Shown: piece by piece, positions 1 through 8,429 of the stretch
Position numbering within the stretch: position 1 is the first letter of the stretch
Layout: each line of letters begins with the position of its first letter
Origin: Aquibium sp. ELW1220
Lineage (GTDB): Bacteria > Pseudomonadota > Alphaproteobacteria > Rhizobiales > Rhizobiaceae
DNA: 64,000 nucleotides
Direction of reading: 5' to 3'
NCBI RefSeq assembly: GCF_030398385.1
Contig: NZ_JAOAOQ010000002.1
Coordinates: 226,763-290,762 of the forward strand
Translations under genes and position numbers: made by a program
The notes under the pieces: model-generated
Seen by the model: only the letters and a program-made list of their open reading frames with translations
Told to the model about the DNA's origin: nothing
Databases searched by the model: none

Positions 1-1
1 A

Positions 2-706
2 CTGGGCGAGCTTGCCGCCAACACATACGACGGCAAGCTCTACATGAAGAAGAACGATGGCGTGGACGCCATCGTCGAGATCACTGGCTCCGACGACACC
101 AGGCACGGCACGCGCGCAGGCGGCACCCTTCATGCCGTTGCCACGACATCTGTCGCAGGCTTCCTGTCGGCGGCTGACAAGACCAAGCTCGACGACGTGT
201 CGACCGGCGCCGACGCGACCGGGGCTGCCATCCACGCGGCCACGGCGAAGACCACCCCGGTCGATGCCGACACGGTGGGCCTGATCGACAGTGCAGCTTC
301 TAACGTCCTGAAGAAGCTGTCCTGGGCGAATATCAAGGTGACGCTCAAGGCGTACTTCGACACGCTCTATGTCGCGATGTCCGGCAGCGCCCTGACCGGC
401 GGCTTCACCGCCACAGCGGTCGACGACGGCACGAAATCGAGCGGCACCTACACGCCGACGCCGCTCAGTGGCAATTTCCGCCGCGCCATCAATGGCGGCG
501 CGCACAGCCTCGCCGCGCCGACGGCGGCCGGCGACTACACCATGGTCGTCCAGTACACCAACAACGCCTCGGCCGGCGCGATCACGCTGACCGGCTTTTC
601 CAAAACCAGCGGTGATGCCTTCACCACGGTCAATGGCGACGACTTCCTGGTCTTCATCACCAGGCTCAACGGCTTTTCGCACGCGCAGGTGGTCGCTCTG
701 CAATGA
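2..706 (+). CDS. Phage tail-fibre/tail-tip protein, C-terminal part (start lies outside window)
   Basis: The frame is open from the second base of the window, so this is the 3' part of a longer gene; 234 codons are visible. The first residues read LGELAANTYDGKLYMKKN, a pattern common in phage tail fibres and receptor-binding proteins. The rest is rich in Gly, Ala, Thr and Asp, as in beta-structured fibre proteins, and has no enzymatic motif. The stop codon overlaps the next start (ATGA), so both genes are translationally coupled. The lysis genes follow on the same strand, which places this at the tail end of a late phage operon. A gene-transfer-agent-like or defective prophage origin is equally possible from this piece. 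Confidence 0.72.
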   Translation: MGELAANTYDGKLYMKKNDGVDAIVEITGSDDTRHGTRAGGTLHAVATTSVAGFLSAADKTKLDDVSTGADATGAAIHAATAKTTPVDADTVGLIDSAASNVLKKLSWANIKVTLKAYFDTLYVAMSGSALTGGFTATAVDDGTKSSGTYTPTPLSGNFRRAINGGAHSLAAPTAAGDYTMVVQYTNNASAGAITLTGFSKTSGDAFTTVNGDDFLVFITRLNGFSHAQVVALQ

Positions 707-1410
707 CATTCCCAATGCCGCACGTCCCACACGCAAGTTCGCCCTTGCTGATCATCAATAATCCGGGCGTGGCGTATTCAACCGACTTCGGGAACCATCA
801 GAATGCGGATGATTGGTCTACGTTCAGGAGCGATGATCATGCTTCATTGTCGATTGTAAATTCCGGCATTATCTCCAGCAAATGTTTGCAACTTGAAGAC
901 GCCAACGCCGCAATGTCGTACATGGCGTATCAATGGCTGCTAAGTGATGCAGTCTCAACCGACGATCAGGAGGTTTTGGCGTTAATTGAATTTAACGGCA
1001 CGAAAATCTCTCAGTCTGGTTTTGTTCTACAAGCTGCAGCAGCTATGAAATGCTCTAGTATCTTTCAGGTCATTTCTGCTGGAATAGGCAGGAATAGCTC
1101 TGCGGATAGCCAGGGACGATATTCAAACGCGTCATCTCAAGAAGGCGGCCAAGCTTCTTTCAGCTGGAGCGTGGGTTCGCGTTATTGGGTGCGTTTGCGC
1201 ATCCAGGCAACGCGTCAGCTGCGACGCAAAATTTGGGCATACGGCGGGAGCGAGCCCGGGACTTTTACGACAAACACGCCCGCTACATCGGCTTGGCCTA
1301 CTGCCGCTGGCAGGGCAGGTGTGTTTTTCTTTAACACGCCGGTCGGCGGGAATATGCGAGTGCATTACATTTCTGTTGCTTACGCCGGTGGCACAGCACC
1401 TTCGCCATAG
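703..1410 (+). CDS. Phage tail-associated hypothetical protein with low-GC coding sequence
   Basis: A 235-residue protein whose ATG overlaps the stop of the preceding tail gene. I do not recognise a family. The sequence is rich in Ser, Ala and Asn. Segments such as RSDDHASLSIVNSG and WSVGSRYWVRLRIQATRQ resemble the jelly-roll or lectin-like folds often found at phage tail tips, but this is only an impression of composition. There is no signal peptide or membrane segment. Base composition is visibly more AT-rich than the genes on both sides, suggesting a recently exchanged receptor-binding module. Confidence 0.6.
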   Translation: MTFPMPHVPHASSPLLIINNPGVAYSTDFGNHQNADDWSTFRSDDHASLSIVNSGIISSKCLQLEDANAAMSYMAYQWLLSDAVSTDDQEVLALIEFNGTKISQSGFVLQAAAAMKCSSIFQVISAGIGRNSSADSQGRYSNASSQEGGQASFSWSVGSRYWVRLRIQATRQLRRKIWAYGGSEPGTFTTNTPATSAWPTAAGRAGVFFFNTPVGGNMRVHYISVAYAGGTAPSP

Positions 1411-1464
1411 AAACGCTCATTGCGCTGCATCGCCATCCCCCAGCACTGATACAAAGGAAGACCG

Positions 1465-1914
1465 ATGTCCGATCTTGTCTTGAAGCACAACGGCGCAGAC
1501 ATCCGCCGCGTTCGCTCTGGCAGTTGGCTCGACCTGCCCGACGGCCGCAAGGTGTCGCCGGCCTATGCCGGCTGGCAGAGCGACGACGGCTACGCGCTGG
1601 TGGCGTACGTGGTGCCAGTCCCGCCCGCACCGACCGCAGAGCAAATGCGTGCCGAGCAGATCGAGGCGGTCAAGGCCGAGGCCATGCGCCGCATCCTGAC
1701 CATCTGTCCGGAATGGAAGCAGCGCAACTTGACGGCACAGGCGGCGATCCTGGCCGAGAAGCGCCGCGCCAACTGGACGGCCGATGAACTCGCGGCCTGG
1801 GATGCCGGCAAGGCGATCTGGGACCAGATTGCGGCCATGCGAATACGCTCCGATGCTATCGAGGCGATGGACCCGATCCCGGTCGACTCCGCCGATGATC
1901 ATCACTGGGCGTAA
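1465..1914 (+). CDS. Phage hypothetical protein, tail-fibre-assembly-like
   Basis: A 149-residue acidic protein preceded by a good ribosome binding site (AGGAAG, five bases before the ATG). The N-terminal half contains a short beta-rich part (WLDLPDGRKVSPAYAGWQ). A proline patch (VPVPPAPTAEQ) follows, then a helical C-terminal half with repeated Ala, Glu and Arg (residues 55-125). This arrangement resembles small proteins encoded beside tail fibres, some acting as fibre chaperones, but no diagnostic motif is present. It lies between the tail genes and the lysis genes in one direction. Function unassigned. Confidence 0.62.
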   Translation: MSDLVLKHNGADIRRVRSGSWLDLPDGRKVSPAYAGWQSDDGYALVAYVVPVPPAPTAEQMRAEQIEAVKAEAMRRILTICPEWKQRNLTAQAAILAEKRRANWTADELAAWDAGKAIWDQIAAMRIRSDAIEAMDPIPVDSADDHHWA

Positions 1915-1940
1915 CCGAACGCCAACGCCCGGGCGAAGGC

Positions 1941-1974
1941 GGTCGGTGCGAGCGCGGGATTGCTCGCACCGACC
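1941..1974. terminator. 13-bp perfect hairpin after the tail genes
   Basis: Arms GGTCGGTGCGAGC and its exact complement enclose an eight-base loop. It sits 27 bases after the stop of the small tail-associated gene. There is no T-run, so it is either a factor-dependent terminator, an RNA-processing site, or an operator. Confidence 0.5.
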
Positions 1975-2078
1975 TGACCACTCTGCACTGGGGGAAGTGC
2001 TTCGTGGCTGCTGAAATATAGCACGCCCGTGTCGGAACCGATCCAGCCAGCAGAGCGGTAGCGGCTGGCCGAAAGGTG

Positions 2079-2095
2079 AGCCCGGCGGGCTTTTT
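2079..2095 (+). terminator. Short intrinsic terminator-like hairpin
   Basis: Stem AGCCC/GGGCT with loop GGC followed directly by TTTT on the plus strand, about 70 bases before the endolysin start. The stem is only five base pairs, so termination may be partial. Together with the preceding larger hairpin it separates tail and lysis genes. Confidence 0.45.
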
Positions 2096-2164
2096 GCAGG
2101 GCATCCTGACCGACTGGTGTTCCAGCCGAACCATACAATCCTGACCAACTGAACGAGGCACCCC

Positions 2165-2845
2165 GTGGACAGCAACTTCCAGCGGGCGCTTTCGCGCGTC
2201 CTCAAACATGAGGGTGGCTATGTCGATCATCCGAAGGATCCCGGCGGCGCCACCAACAAGGGCGTCACCATTGCCACCTTCCGCCGATACGTGAAGCCGA
2301 AGGGCACCAAGGCGGACCTGCGCGCCATCACTGCCGACCAGGTCGCCACCGTCTACCGCAAGCACTACTGGACCGCGGTTCATGGCGCCGAGCTTCCAGA
2401 CGGCGTTGACTACGCCGTCTTCGATCTCGCGGTGAACTCCGGGCCATCCCGCGCCGCAAGGTTTTTGCAGCGCGTCGTGGGCGCCGCTCAGGATGGTCGC
2501 ATCGGCCCAGCAACGCTGGCGGCGGTCAGGAAGGCCGATCCGACCGAATTGATCGGAAGACTCTGCGATGCGCGGTTAGCGTGGCTGAAGACGCTGAAGA
2601 CCTGGCCGACCTTCGGCAGGGGCTGGGAGCGGCGCGTCACTGACGTAAGACACGACGCGATCCTCGACGCAGCCGAGCGGGCCATCGCGAAGGCCGTGGT
2701 CGAGGACGCAACCACCATCGGCGAGGTGCCAGCACCCATCCCGCCTACGTCCAAGGCTCACCGGATCGGCATCCTCGCCGTGGCAATCATCGGCGCCATC
2801 CTCATGGCGCTGTCGCAACTCTGGAACTGGATCACAGGAGGCTGA
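2165..2845 (+). CDS. GH108-family phage endolysin with C-terminal membrane anchor
   Basis: A 226-residue peptidoglycan hydrolase with a GTG start. The N-terminus carries the glycoside hydrolase 108 signature VLKHEGGYVDHPKDPGG, in which Glu16 is the expected catalytic acid. The segment GVTIATFRRY and the region to about residue 95 complete the lysozyme-like domain. A PG_binding_3-type domain follows (about residues 95-165; motif DGRIGPATLAAV). The last 26 residues form a hydrophobic segment, so the enzyme may be tethered to the inner membrane like a SAR- or tail-anchored endolysin. No amino-terminal signal peptide is seen. Small membrane genes directly downstream fit a lysis cassette. Confidence 0.88.
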   Translation: MDSNFQRALSRVLKHEGGYVDHPKDPGGATNKGVTIATFRRYVKPKGTKADLRAITADQVATVYRKHYWTAVHGAELPDGVDYAVFDLAVNSGPSRAARFLQRVVGAAQDGRIGPATLAAVRKADPTELIGRLCDARLAWLKTLKTWPTFGRGWERRVTDVRHDAILDAAERAIAKAVVEDATTIGEVPAPIPPTSKAHRIGILAVAIIGAILMALSQLWNWITGG

Positions 2846-2847
2846 CC

Positions 2848-3081
2848 GTGCTGCAATCCATCCTGAAATACGTCCTTCCCCGGTCCCTGACCTGGTGGGC
2901 CGGCGCCGCATCGGTCGCCACAGGTGCCGGCCAGATCATTGCACCGGATGCCACCGCGCTCGGGCAGGTCGGTGAGATCATCTCGATGCTGAACGGTGCC
3001 GGCGCTGCGCCGACGCCCGCCACGCTGATCGTGCTCGGGCTTGGCCTGATCGGGCTGCGCAAGAAGCTGGAGCAGGGCTGA
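2848..3081 (+). CDS. Small phage membrane-associated protein, holin candidate
   Basis: A 77-residue protein starting with GTG two bases after the endolysin stop, with an AGGAGG Shine-Dalgarno inside the end of the endolysin gene. Two moderately hydrophobic stretches are visible (about residues 14-30 and 55-70; the second reads ATLIVLGLGLIGL), ending in a positively charged tail RKKLEQG. Size, charge and position suit a holin or another lysis accessory protein, but the family is not recognised. The next gene begins within its stop codon. Confidence 0.62.
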   Translation: MLQSILKYVLPRSLTWWAGAASVATGAGQIIAPDATALGQVGEIISMLNGAGAAPTPATLIVLGLGLIGLRKKLEQG

Positions 3082-3362
3082 TGGCAGACACCGATGAAGC
3101 ACGCCTCGACCGGATCGAGACCAAGCTCGACAAGATGGCGGAGGCCCTCATTGTGCTGGTGCGCGTCGAGGAGCGCACCAGCACCCTCTTCAAGCGTCTC
3201 GACGCCAGCGACGCGCGCATGAACGGCATTTCCACGCGGCTCACCGATCTCGAAAAGACCAGCGACCGGCGCGGCGTGACATTCGGTCTCGTCGACAGGC
3301 TGTTCTGGATCGCCGTCACCGCCGCCGTCGGCATCGGTGCCTGGTGGTTACGGGGTGGGTGA
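3081..3362 (+). CDS. Coiled-coil plus C-terminal membrane protein, XhlA/holin-like
   Basis: A 93-residue protein whose start overlaps the previous stop (TGATG). Residues 1-65 form a charged heptad-rich coiled coil (EARLDRIETKLDKMAEAL and later MNGISTRLTDLEKT). Residues 70-90 are a single hydrophobic helix (LFWIAVTAAVGIGAWWL). This layout is that of haemolysin XhlA-type and other small lysis-associated membrane proteins. It is the last gene of the phage cassette before the unannotated spacer leading to the IS66 element. Function is inferred from layout and position only. Confidence 0.62.
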   Translation: MADTDEARLDRIETKLDKMAEALIVLVRVEERTSTLFKRLDASDARMNGISTRLTDLEKTSDRRGVTFGLVDRLFWIAVTAAVGIGAWWLRGG

Positions 3363-3650
3363 AACGCGACAGTCAAAGACAGGCGGGGGATGGTCGGACG
3401 CACGTTGGCCGCCGAAGCATGGCACCTCCCCCTGTTCACGACTTCAGAGATTTTCTGCAGGCGCAACCGCATAGCGGTGAAGGTGCGCTCGGGGCGAATG
3501 GGGGAGCGAAGGTCATTCATACGCGAGTTTCGCGCACCTGGTTCGGTAGTTCCTCAATCGTCCTCGACAGTGAGCCTCAAAGACTTCGAGAATCATCCAG
3601 GAGGAACGCAAGGCGAATCTCGGAACGTATAAAAACCTCACCGGCATTGC
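3363..3650. other. Spacer between phage lysis genes and IS66 element
   Basis: No convincing gene on either strand. A minus-strand open frame across this area continues antisense into the lysis genes and lacks a family signature. The last eight bases (GGCATTGC) are the left target duplication of the IS66 insertion. Confidence 0.5.
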
Positions 3651-5021
3651 GTAATTACACACCCCCTTGCCACCGGGCCGAAAGCCTGAATCCATGCGGG
3701 CATGGATCGTGGTGATTTGCAGCGGCTTTCGAAGGACGAACTGATCGACCTGGTGCTTCGTTTGCAGCGGCCGGAGAAGACGTCGAGGACGTCGTCGAAG
3801 CCGCCCTCCACGGATCGCAAGGAGCGGCGTGACAAGGCGAAACCCGGCGGCGCCAAGCCGGGACACAAAGGCCACAGCCGTGCCCTGAGCGAGGATTTCG
3901 ATCGCGTCGTCGATCACCATCCCGACCAATGCCCTTGCTGTCGGGCCAGCCTGTCGAGCGATCTTCCTGCCGAAACCGTGAGCGAGCACGAGACGATCGA
4001 TCTGCCCGAGATCCGTCCCGACATCGAGCGGCACCGGCGGCTTTCGGTGCGATGCCCGTCCTGTGGGACGCTGGTCATTGCTCCGGTGCCAGCAGTGGCG
4101 AACGGCACTCCCTTCGGGCCGCGCACGCATGCGGTGGCAACCTATCTGAAGACCTTCCAGGCCTTGTCTTACGAACGCCTGCAAGGCGCCTTCGCCGATC
4201 TCTTCGGACTGACGATCAGCCAGGGCGGTCTGATGAACATGCTTCGCCGTTCACAGACGGCCTTCGCGCCCGAACGCGACGCGGCCATCGCCGTCCTGCG
4301 CCGGGCGGAGGTCGTAGCCTCCGACGAAACCGGCGTGCGGATCGAGGGCTGCAACGCCTTTCAATGGGTGTTCCGTTCGCGCGAGGCGGTCGTCCATCGC
4401 GCCGCTTCGACGCGCGGCGCCGTCGTGGTGCGTGAGCTGATGGATGGCCACCGGCCGCAGGTCTGGTGTTCCGACCGCTATTCGGCGCAACAGGGGCATG
4501 GCGTGGCGCATCAGACCTGCCTTGCCCATCTCGCCCGGGATGTCGCCTTTGTCGACGAGGCGAGCGAGGACATGCTGCCATCTCGGCTTCGCCTCTGGCT
4601 GAAGCGGGCCTTTGCCTTGGCCGACGGGATCGAGACCTTCGCCGCCTCGACCATTACCGCGAAGCGTCGGGCCCTGGAGCGAAGTCTTGCCGACATTCTC
4701 GCCGCGCCGACTGCTTGCGATCTTGCTCGCGAGCTTCAGATGAAGTTCCGGCGTGCTCGCGATCAACTGCTGGTCTTCGCTGCATATCCAGGACTGGTGG
4801 AGCCGACCAACAACGCCTGCGAACGAGCCCTCCGGCCTGCCGTCATCCAGCGCAAGGTCACAAACGGCTATCGCGCCATGTGGGCCGCAAATGGCGAGGC
4901 TGACGTGCGAACCGTTGTGGACACCGCTCGCCTACGAACCGGCGTCCGCCCGTTCCAGACCATCCTCAACGCAATCGCCACCTGAAATCCAAGTCCGAGA
5001 AACAGGGGGGTGGGTAATTAC
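3651..5021 (+). mobile_element. Complete IS66-family insertion sequence (single-transposase type) with 8-bp target duplication
   Basis: A 1371-bp element bounded by inverted repeats. The left end reads GTAATTACACACCCCCTTG and the right end, on the other strand, GTAATTACCCACCCCCCTG; 17 of 19 positions match. It is flanked on both sides by the identical octamer GGCATTGC, the 8-bp duplication typical of IS66. It encodes only the TnpC-type transposase without TnpA and TnpB, as in the ISBst12-like subgroup. Perfect flanking repeats and an intact transposase indicate a recent, possibly still active, insertion. It landed between the phage lysis genes and the leader of the EPS operon. Confidence 0.93.
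3702..4985 (+). CDS. IS66-family transposase (TnpC type)
   Basis: A 427-residue DDE transposase. A basic N-terminal linker contains the family motif SSKPPSTDRKER. Paired cysteines (CPCC near residue 77 and CPSC near 118) form the zinc-ribbon-like part. The catalytic acids are visible as Asp208 (VVASDETGVRIEG), Asp258 (VWCSDRYSAQQ) and Glu374 (TNNACERALRP). The length is shorter than the 500-residue IS66 average but normal for the single-gene subgroup. No frameshift or internal stop is seen. The gene is transcribed toward the EPS locus, so it could contribute read-through transcription. Confidence 0.93.
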   Translation: MDRGDLQRLSKDELIDLVLRLQRPEKTSRTSSKPPSTDRKERRDKAKPGGAKPGHKGHSRALSEDFDRVVDHHPDQCPCCRASLSSDLPAETVSEHETIDLPEIRPDIERHRRLSVRCPSCGTLVIAPVPAVANGTPFGPRTHAVATYLKTFQALSYERLQGAFADLFGLTISQGGLMNMLRRSQTAFAPERDAAIAVLRRAEVVASDETGVRIEGCNAFQWVFRSREAVVHRAASTRGAVVVRELMDGHRPQVWCSDRYSAQQGHGVAHQTCLAHLARDVAFVDEASEDMLPSRLRLWLKRAFALADGIETFAASTITAKRRALERSLADILAAPTACDLARELQMKFRRARDQLLVFAAYPGLVEPTNNACERALRPAVIQRKVTNGYRAMWAANGEADVRTVVDTARLRTGVRPFQTILNAIAT

Positions 5022-5344
5022 GGCATTGCAGCATGCGGCAGGCACCTGTATCGATAACCTACTTCAGGACCGTGCCCTAGATGACCTGAAGCCAGCCATG
5101 TGAGCAGTCCCCAAGGCGATTGCGAACTTTGCTGTTTTCTGCTATCCACAGTTGCGCTTGCTCCTGCTTCGGTCGCCTGGGAGTGCGGTAGCTGTTCTCG
5201 TCAGAATGCTGAGCAAGCGTCGAAAACAGGCACCATACCTGGTGTTCAAATGAAACTCTGGTTGTTGAACGCAGTGCAATGGATGTGGCGGGCTTCCCGA
5301 GTTGGACGAGGGGCGCCGATCGCACGCGGACAGGAGTAGTCGGG
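5022..5344. other. Leader region upstream of the EPS operon
   Basis: It begins with the right copy of the IS66 target duplication. No credible gene is seen. The stretch must contain, or be the transcribed leader from, the EPS promoter, now separated from more distal sequence by the insertion element. A GCGGTAGC octamer at 5185-5192 resembles the core of the enterobacterial ops pause element recognised by RfaH, but the same octamer also occurs near 2056, so it may be chance. Confidence 0.35.
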
Positions 5345-6631
5345 TTGATCTCTATTCCAACGGCCGGACCGGTTGTCGTGACCGCCAGGCACCGGATCCT
5401 TCGAATCCGCTACCAGCTTCTCGGCGGGTTGCTATTTGCCGTTGCTCTACCGGTCGTGTTGAGGAGCCTGGACGGCACGTGGGTGCTTGGCGCAGCCACG
5501 ACCCAGAATACCGTGCTCGCTGCCATAGTCGCGCATGTGCTGGGCTTTCTCGCCTTCCGGCGGATCGGGAGTTTTCCCGGCGTCGCGGCGGCGGGCTTCA
5601 TCCTGCCGACCTTCGCGCTCACCTACGGCCTGGTGTTTGCGGTCATCTTCTTCTTTCGCATCGACTACAGCCGCTTTCAGGCCGGCGGCAGCTTCATCCT
5701 TTCGACGCTCTGGTACTTCGGCTGGAGCATCGCCGTGCGTCGGGTGGTCCGCTACCGCCTCGCGGTCGTGCCTGGTGGAAACGTGACCGGCATCGAGCGC
5801 ATTCACAACGTCGAATGGCATCACCTCGCCTCGCCCGATCAGCCGGCGGTCGGGGTCAACGGCATCGTGGCCGACCTGACGGCCGACCTGTCAGAGGCCT
5901 GGGAGCGCTACATCGCCGATGCGGCTTTGGCCGGGATCCCGGTCTACCACGTCAAGCAGGTCACGGAATCGCTCACCGGTCGCGCGGCGATCGAGCATCT
6001 GTCGGAAAACACGCTCGGGTCGCTCAACCCCAACCAGTTCTATCTGAGTTTCAAGGAGGCAGCCGATCGCGCCGCCGCGCTGGTGGTGCTGGTCGGGCTT
6101 TCGCCCCTGTTCCTGGTCATCGCGGCGGCAATCCGGCTTGATTCCACCGGCCCGGTCCTTTTTCGCCAGCAGCGGGTGGGTTATCGGGGCGCGATCTTCA
6201 CCGTCTACAAGTTTCGCTCGATGACGGTCGAGCCGGCCTCCGACGACGATCGCGAGCGGGCCATGACGCGGCCGGGGGATGGTCGCGTCACGCGCGTCGG
6301 TCGGTTCCTGCGCAATTGTCGTCTCGACGAACTGCCGCAGGCGCTGAACATCCTGCGGGGCGAGATGAGCTGGATCGGCCCGCGACCCGAAGCGATCGCG
6401 CTGTCCCGATGGTACGAGGCGGAACTGCCGTTCTACCGCTACCGGCACATCGTGCGGCCGGGGATCACCGGCTGGGCGCAGGTCAACCAGGGCCATGTGA
6501 CGGAAGTGGGCGACGTGCTCGAGAAACTGCACTATGATTTCTACTACATCAAGAACTTCTCCCCATGGCTCGATCTCGTGATCATCCTCCGCACGATCCG
6601 GGTGATGGCGACGGGACAGGGCGCGCGCTGA
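5345..6631 (+). CDS. Exopolysaccharide phosphoglycosyl transferase (polyprenyl-phosphate sugar-1-P transferase)
   Basis: It starts the EPS repeat unit by moving a sugar-1-phosphate from a nucleotide sugar to undecaprenyl phosphate at the inner membrane. I place the start at TTG because AGGAG lies eight bases upstream, giving 428 residues; an ATG 66 bases earlier is possible. The N-terminal half has several membrane helices and a CoA-binding-like cytoplasmic part, as in WcaJ-type enzymes. The C-terminal catalytic domain is intact: DSTGPVLFRQQRVGY, YKFRSMT, LRNCRLDELPQALNIL, SWIGPRPEA and RPGITGWAQVNQGH. The ABC exporter follows after four bases, so this is the first gene of the operon. Confidence 0.93.
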   Translation: MISIPTAGPVVVTARHRILRIRYQLLGGLLFAVALPVVLRSLDGTWVLGAATTQNTVLAAIVAHVLGFLAFRRIGSFPGVAAAGFILPTFALTYGLVFAVIFFFRIDYSRFQAGGSFILSTLWYFGWSIAVRRVVRYRLAVVPGGNVTGIERIHNVEWHHLASPDQPAVGVNGIVADLTADLSEAWERYIADAALAGIPVYHVKQVTESLTGRAAIEHLSENTLGSLNPNQFYLSFKEAADRAAALVVLVGLSPLFLVIAAAIRLDSTGPVLFRQQRVGYRGAIFTVYKFRSMTVEPASDDDRERAMTRPGDGRVTRVGRFLRNCRLDELPQALNILRGEMSWIGPRPEAIALSRWYEAELPFYRYRHIVRPGITGWAQVNQGHVTEVGDVLEKLHYDFYYIKNFSPWLDLVIILRTIRVMATGQGAR

Positions 6632-6635
6632 TCCG

Positions 6636-8429
6636 ATGAATGCGCAAATGGAACGCGGCCGGGCATCCATGCGTTCCTCGCTCGCCGAACTGTTCCGTCA
6701 GCTGTCGGCGCGGCGGCGGCGCCAGTTCGGCATGCTGCTTTGCCTCATGCTGGTCGGCGCGGTGGGCGAACTCGTCTCCATCGGCGCCGTGCTGCCGTTC
6801 CTCGCGGTCATCGCCGACCCTCAGGGCGTCATGCAGCATGCGCGGGTCCAGGGCTTCCTGCATGTTTTCGGGATCGATACGCCGGTCCAGATCGCCGTCG
6901 CCGCGGCGATCCTGTTCGCGGTCGCCGCGCTTGGCGCGGCCGCTTCGCGCCTGCTTCTTGTCTATGTCAGCCAGCGCTTCGTCTTCGGCGTGGCGCGCGA
7001 CCTCAGCGTCGCGATCTTCAGCCGCACGCTGCATCAGCCCTACACCTACCATACCGGGCAAAACAGCAGCGAGACGCTTGCGGCCATCAACAAGGCTCAG
7101 CTGGTCGCGGGCCAGATCCTGATGCCCTTGATGCAGGCCACTGCCGCATCGGTCATCGCGGTCTTCATCCTGGCGGGGCTGCTCTTCATCGACCCGCTGA
7201 TCGCGCTCGGTTCCGGCCTCGGCTTCGCGGCGATCTATCTCCTGGTCATGCGCATCACGCGCAAGGTGATGCGGGCCAACGGCGACATCATCGCGCGGGC
7301 GCAGGGGGAGCGGCTGCAGGCCGCAAGCGAAGGGCTCGGCGGCATCCGCGACGTGCTGCTGGATCGGTCGCAGGCGGCTTTCGTCGCCCGTTTCGGGGAA
7401 ACCGAGGCGCGGCTGCGCAGCGCGCAGGCGCTCAACAACTTCATCGCCCAGGCGCCGCGCTTCATCGTCGAAGGGATCGGTCTTGCGCTGATCGCCGGTC
7501 TGACCCTCGTTCTCACCCTGCGCGAGGGCGGGCTCGCCGCAGCGCTGCCGGTGCTGGGCGCGCTGGCGCTTGGCGCCCAGCGGCTCGTGCCGCTGATGCA
7601 GCAGGCCTATTCGGGCTGGGCGGCGACGCTCACCGGCGGTCCCATGCTCGCCGACATCCTCGACATCCTGCGTCTTCCCGACGCGCCGCAGTTCACCGCC
7701 CCGCGCGACCGCGAGCGCCTGCCCTTCGAGCGCGATTTCGTCCTCAGCAAGGTCGGCTTCTCCTATCCGCAAGGGGGGCGGCCAGCCGTGGAGGGCATCG
7801 ATCTCGTCGTGCAAAGGGGCGCGCGCGTCGGTCTTGCCGGCCGCACCGGCAGCGGCAAGAGCACGCTGATGGACCTCGTGCTCGGCCTGCTCAGCCCCGA
7901 CAGCGGCCGCATCCTCGTCGACGGTGTCGAACTCAACGACGCCAACCGCGCCGCCTGGCAGGCCCGCATCGCCCATGTGCCGCAGTCGATCTATCTGTCG
8001 GACGCAAGCATCGCCGAAAACATCGCCTTCGGCGTGCCGGCGGGCGAGATCGACCGGGCGCGCGTGGCGGCGGCGGCCGCGAAGGCCGAACTCGCCGAGG
8101 TGATCGAGGCGCTGCCGCAAGGCTACGACACGCCGGTCGGCGAACGCGGCGTGCGGCTGTCGGGCGGCCAGCGCCAGCGCGTCGGCATCGCGCGCGCGCT
8201 CTACAAGCGGGCCGACGTGCTCGTCTTCGACGAGGCCACCAGCGCGCTCGACACCGAAACAGAGACGGCGGTGATGGGGGCGATCGGCAGGCTCGGCCGC
8301 GACCTCACCATCTTCATCATCGCCCACCGGCTGTCGACGCTCGACGGCTGCGACATGGTCGTGACGCTGGACGCCGGCCGCGTGCAGTCGGTAATGAAGA
8401 GTGACGAGAATCGGAGGGTGGTTTCGTGA
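6636..8429 (+). CDS. ABC transporter with fused membrane and ATPase domains, lipid-linked glycan flippase type
   Basis: A 597-residue half-transporter that works as a homodimer. Six membrane helices lie in about residues 25-330 and the ATPase domain in about 360-590. Walker A is GRTGSGKST (402-410), the signature motif LSGGQRQR (near 508), Walker B VLVFDEATSALD (near 528) and the switch histidine is in IIAHRLSTL. The family includes MsbA and PglK. Between an initiating sugar transferase and sugar-modifying genes it most likely flips lipid-linked oligosaccharide to the periplasm. The stop overlaps the next start (GTGA). A 624-residue antisense open frame covers the gene but looks like a composition artefact. 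Confidence 0.92.
   Translation: MNAQMERGRASMRSSLAELFRQLSARRRRQFGMLLCLMLVGAVGELVSIGAVLPFLAVIADPQGVMQHARVQGFLHVFGIDTPVQIAVAAAILFAVAALGAAASRLLLVYVSQRFVFGVARDLSVAIFSRTLHQPYTYHTGQNSSETLAAINKAQLVAGQILMPLMQATAASVIAVFILAGLLFIDPLIALGSGLGFAAIYLLVMRITRKVMRANGDIIARAQGERLQAASEGLGGIRDVLLDRSQAAFVARFGETEARLRSAQALNNFIAQAPRFIVEGIGLALIAGLTLVLTLREGGLAAALPVLGALALGAQRLVPLMQQAYSGWAATLTGGPMLADILDILRLPDAPQFTAPRDRERLPFERDFVLSKVGFSYPQGGRPAVEGIDLVVQRGARVGLAGRTGSGKSTLMDLVLGLLSPDSGRILVDGVELNDANRAAWQARIAHVPQSIYLSDASIAENIAFGVPAGEIDRARVAAAAAKAELAEVIEALPQGYDTPVGERGVRLSGGQRQRVGIARALYKRADVLVFDEATSALDTETETAVMGAIGRLGRDLTIFIIAHRLSTLDGCDMVVTLDAGRVQSVMKSDENRRVVS

Noticed and set aside
2978..3520. Minus-strand frame between lysis genes and IS66
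   Set aside because: It runs antisense through two coupled lysis genes and shows no family motif.
5185..5192. ops-like element for the RfaH-like protein
   Set aside because: Only an octamer match; the same octamer occurs near 2056 in phage DNA, so it is not listed as a regulatory feature.
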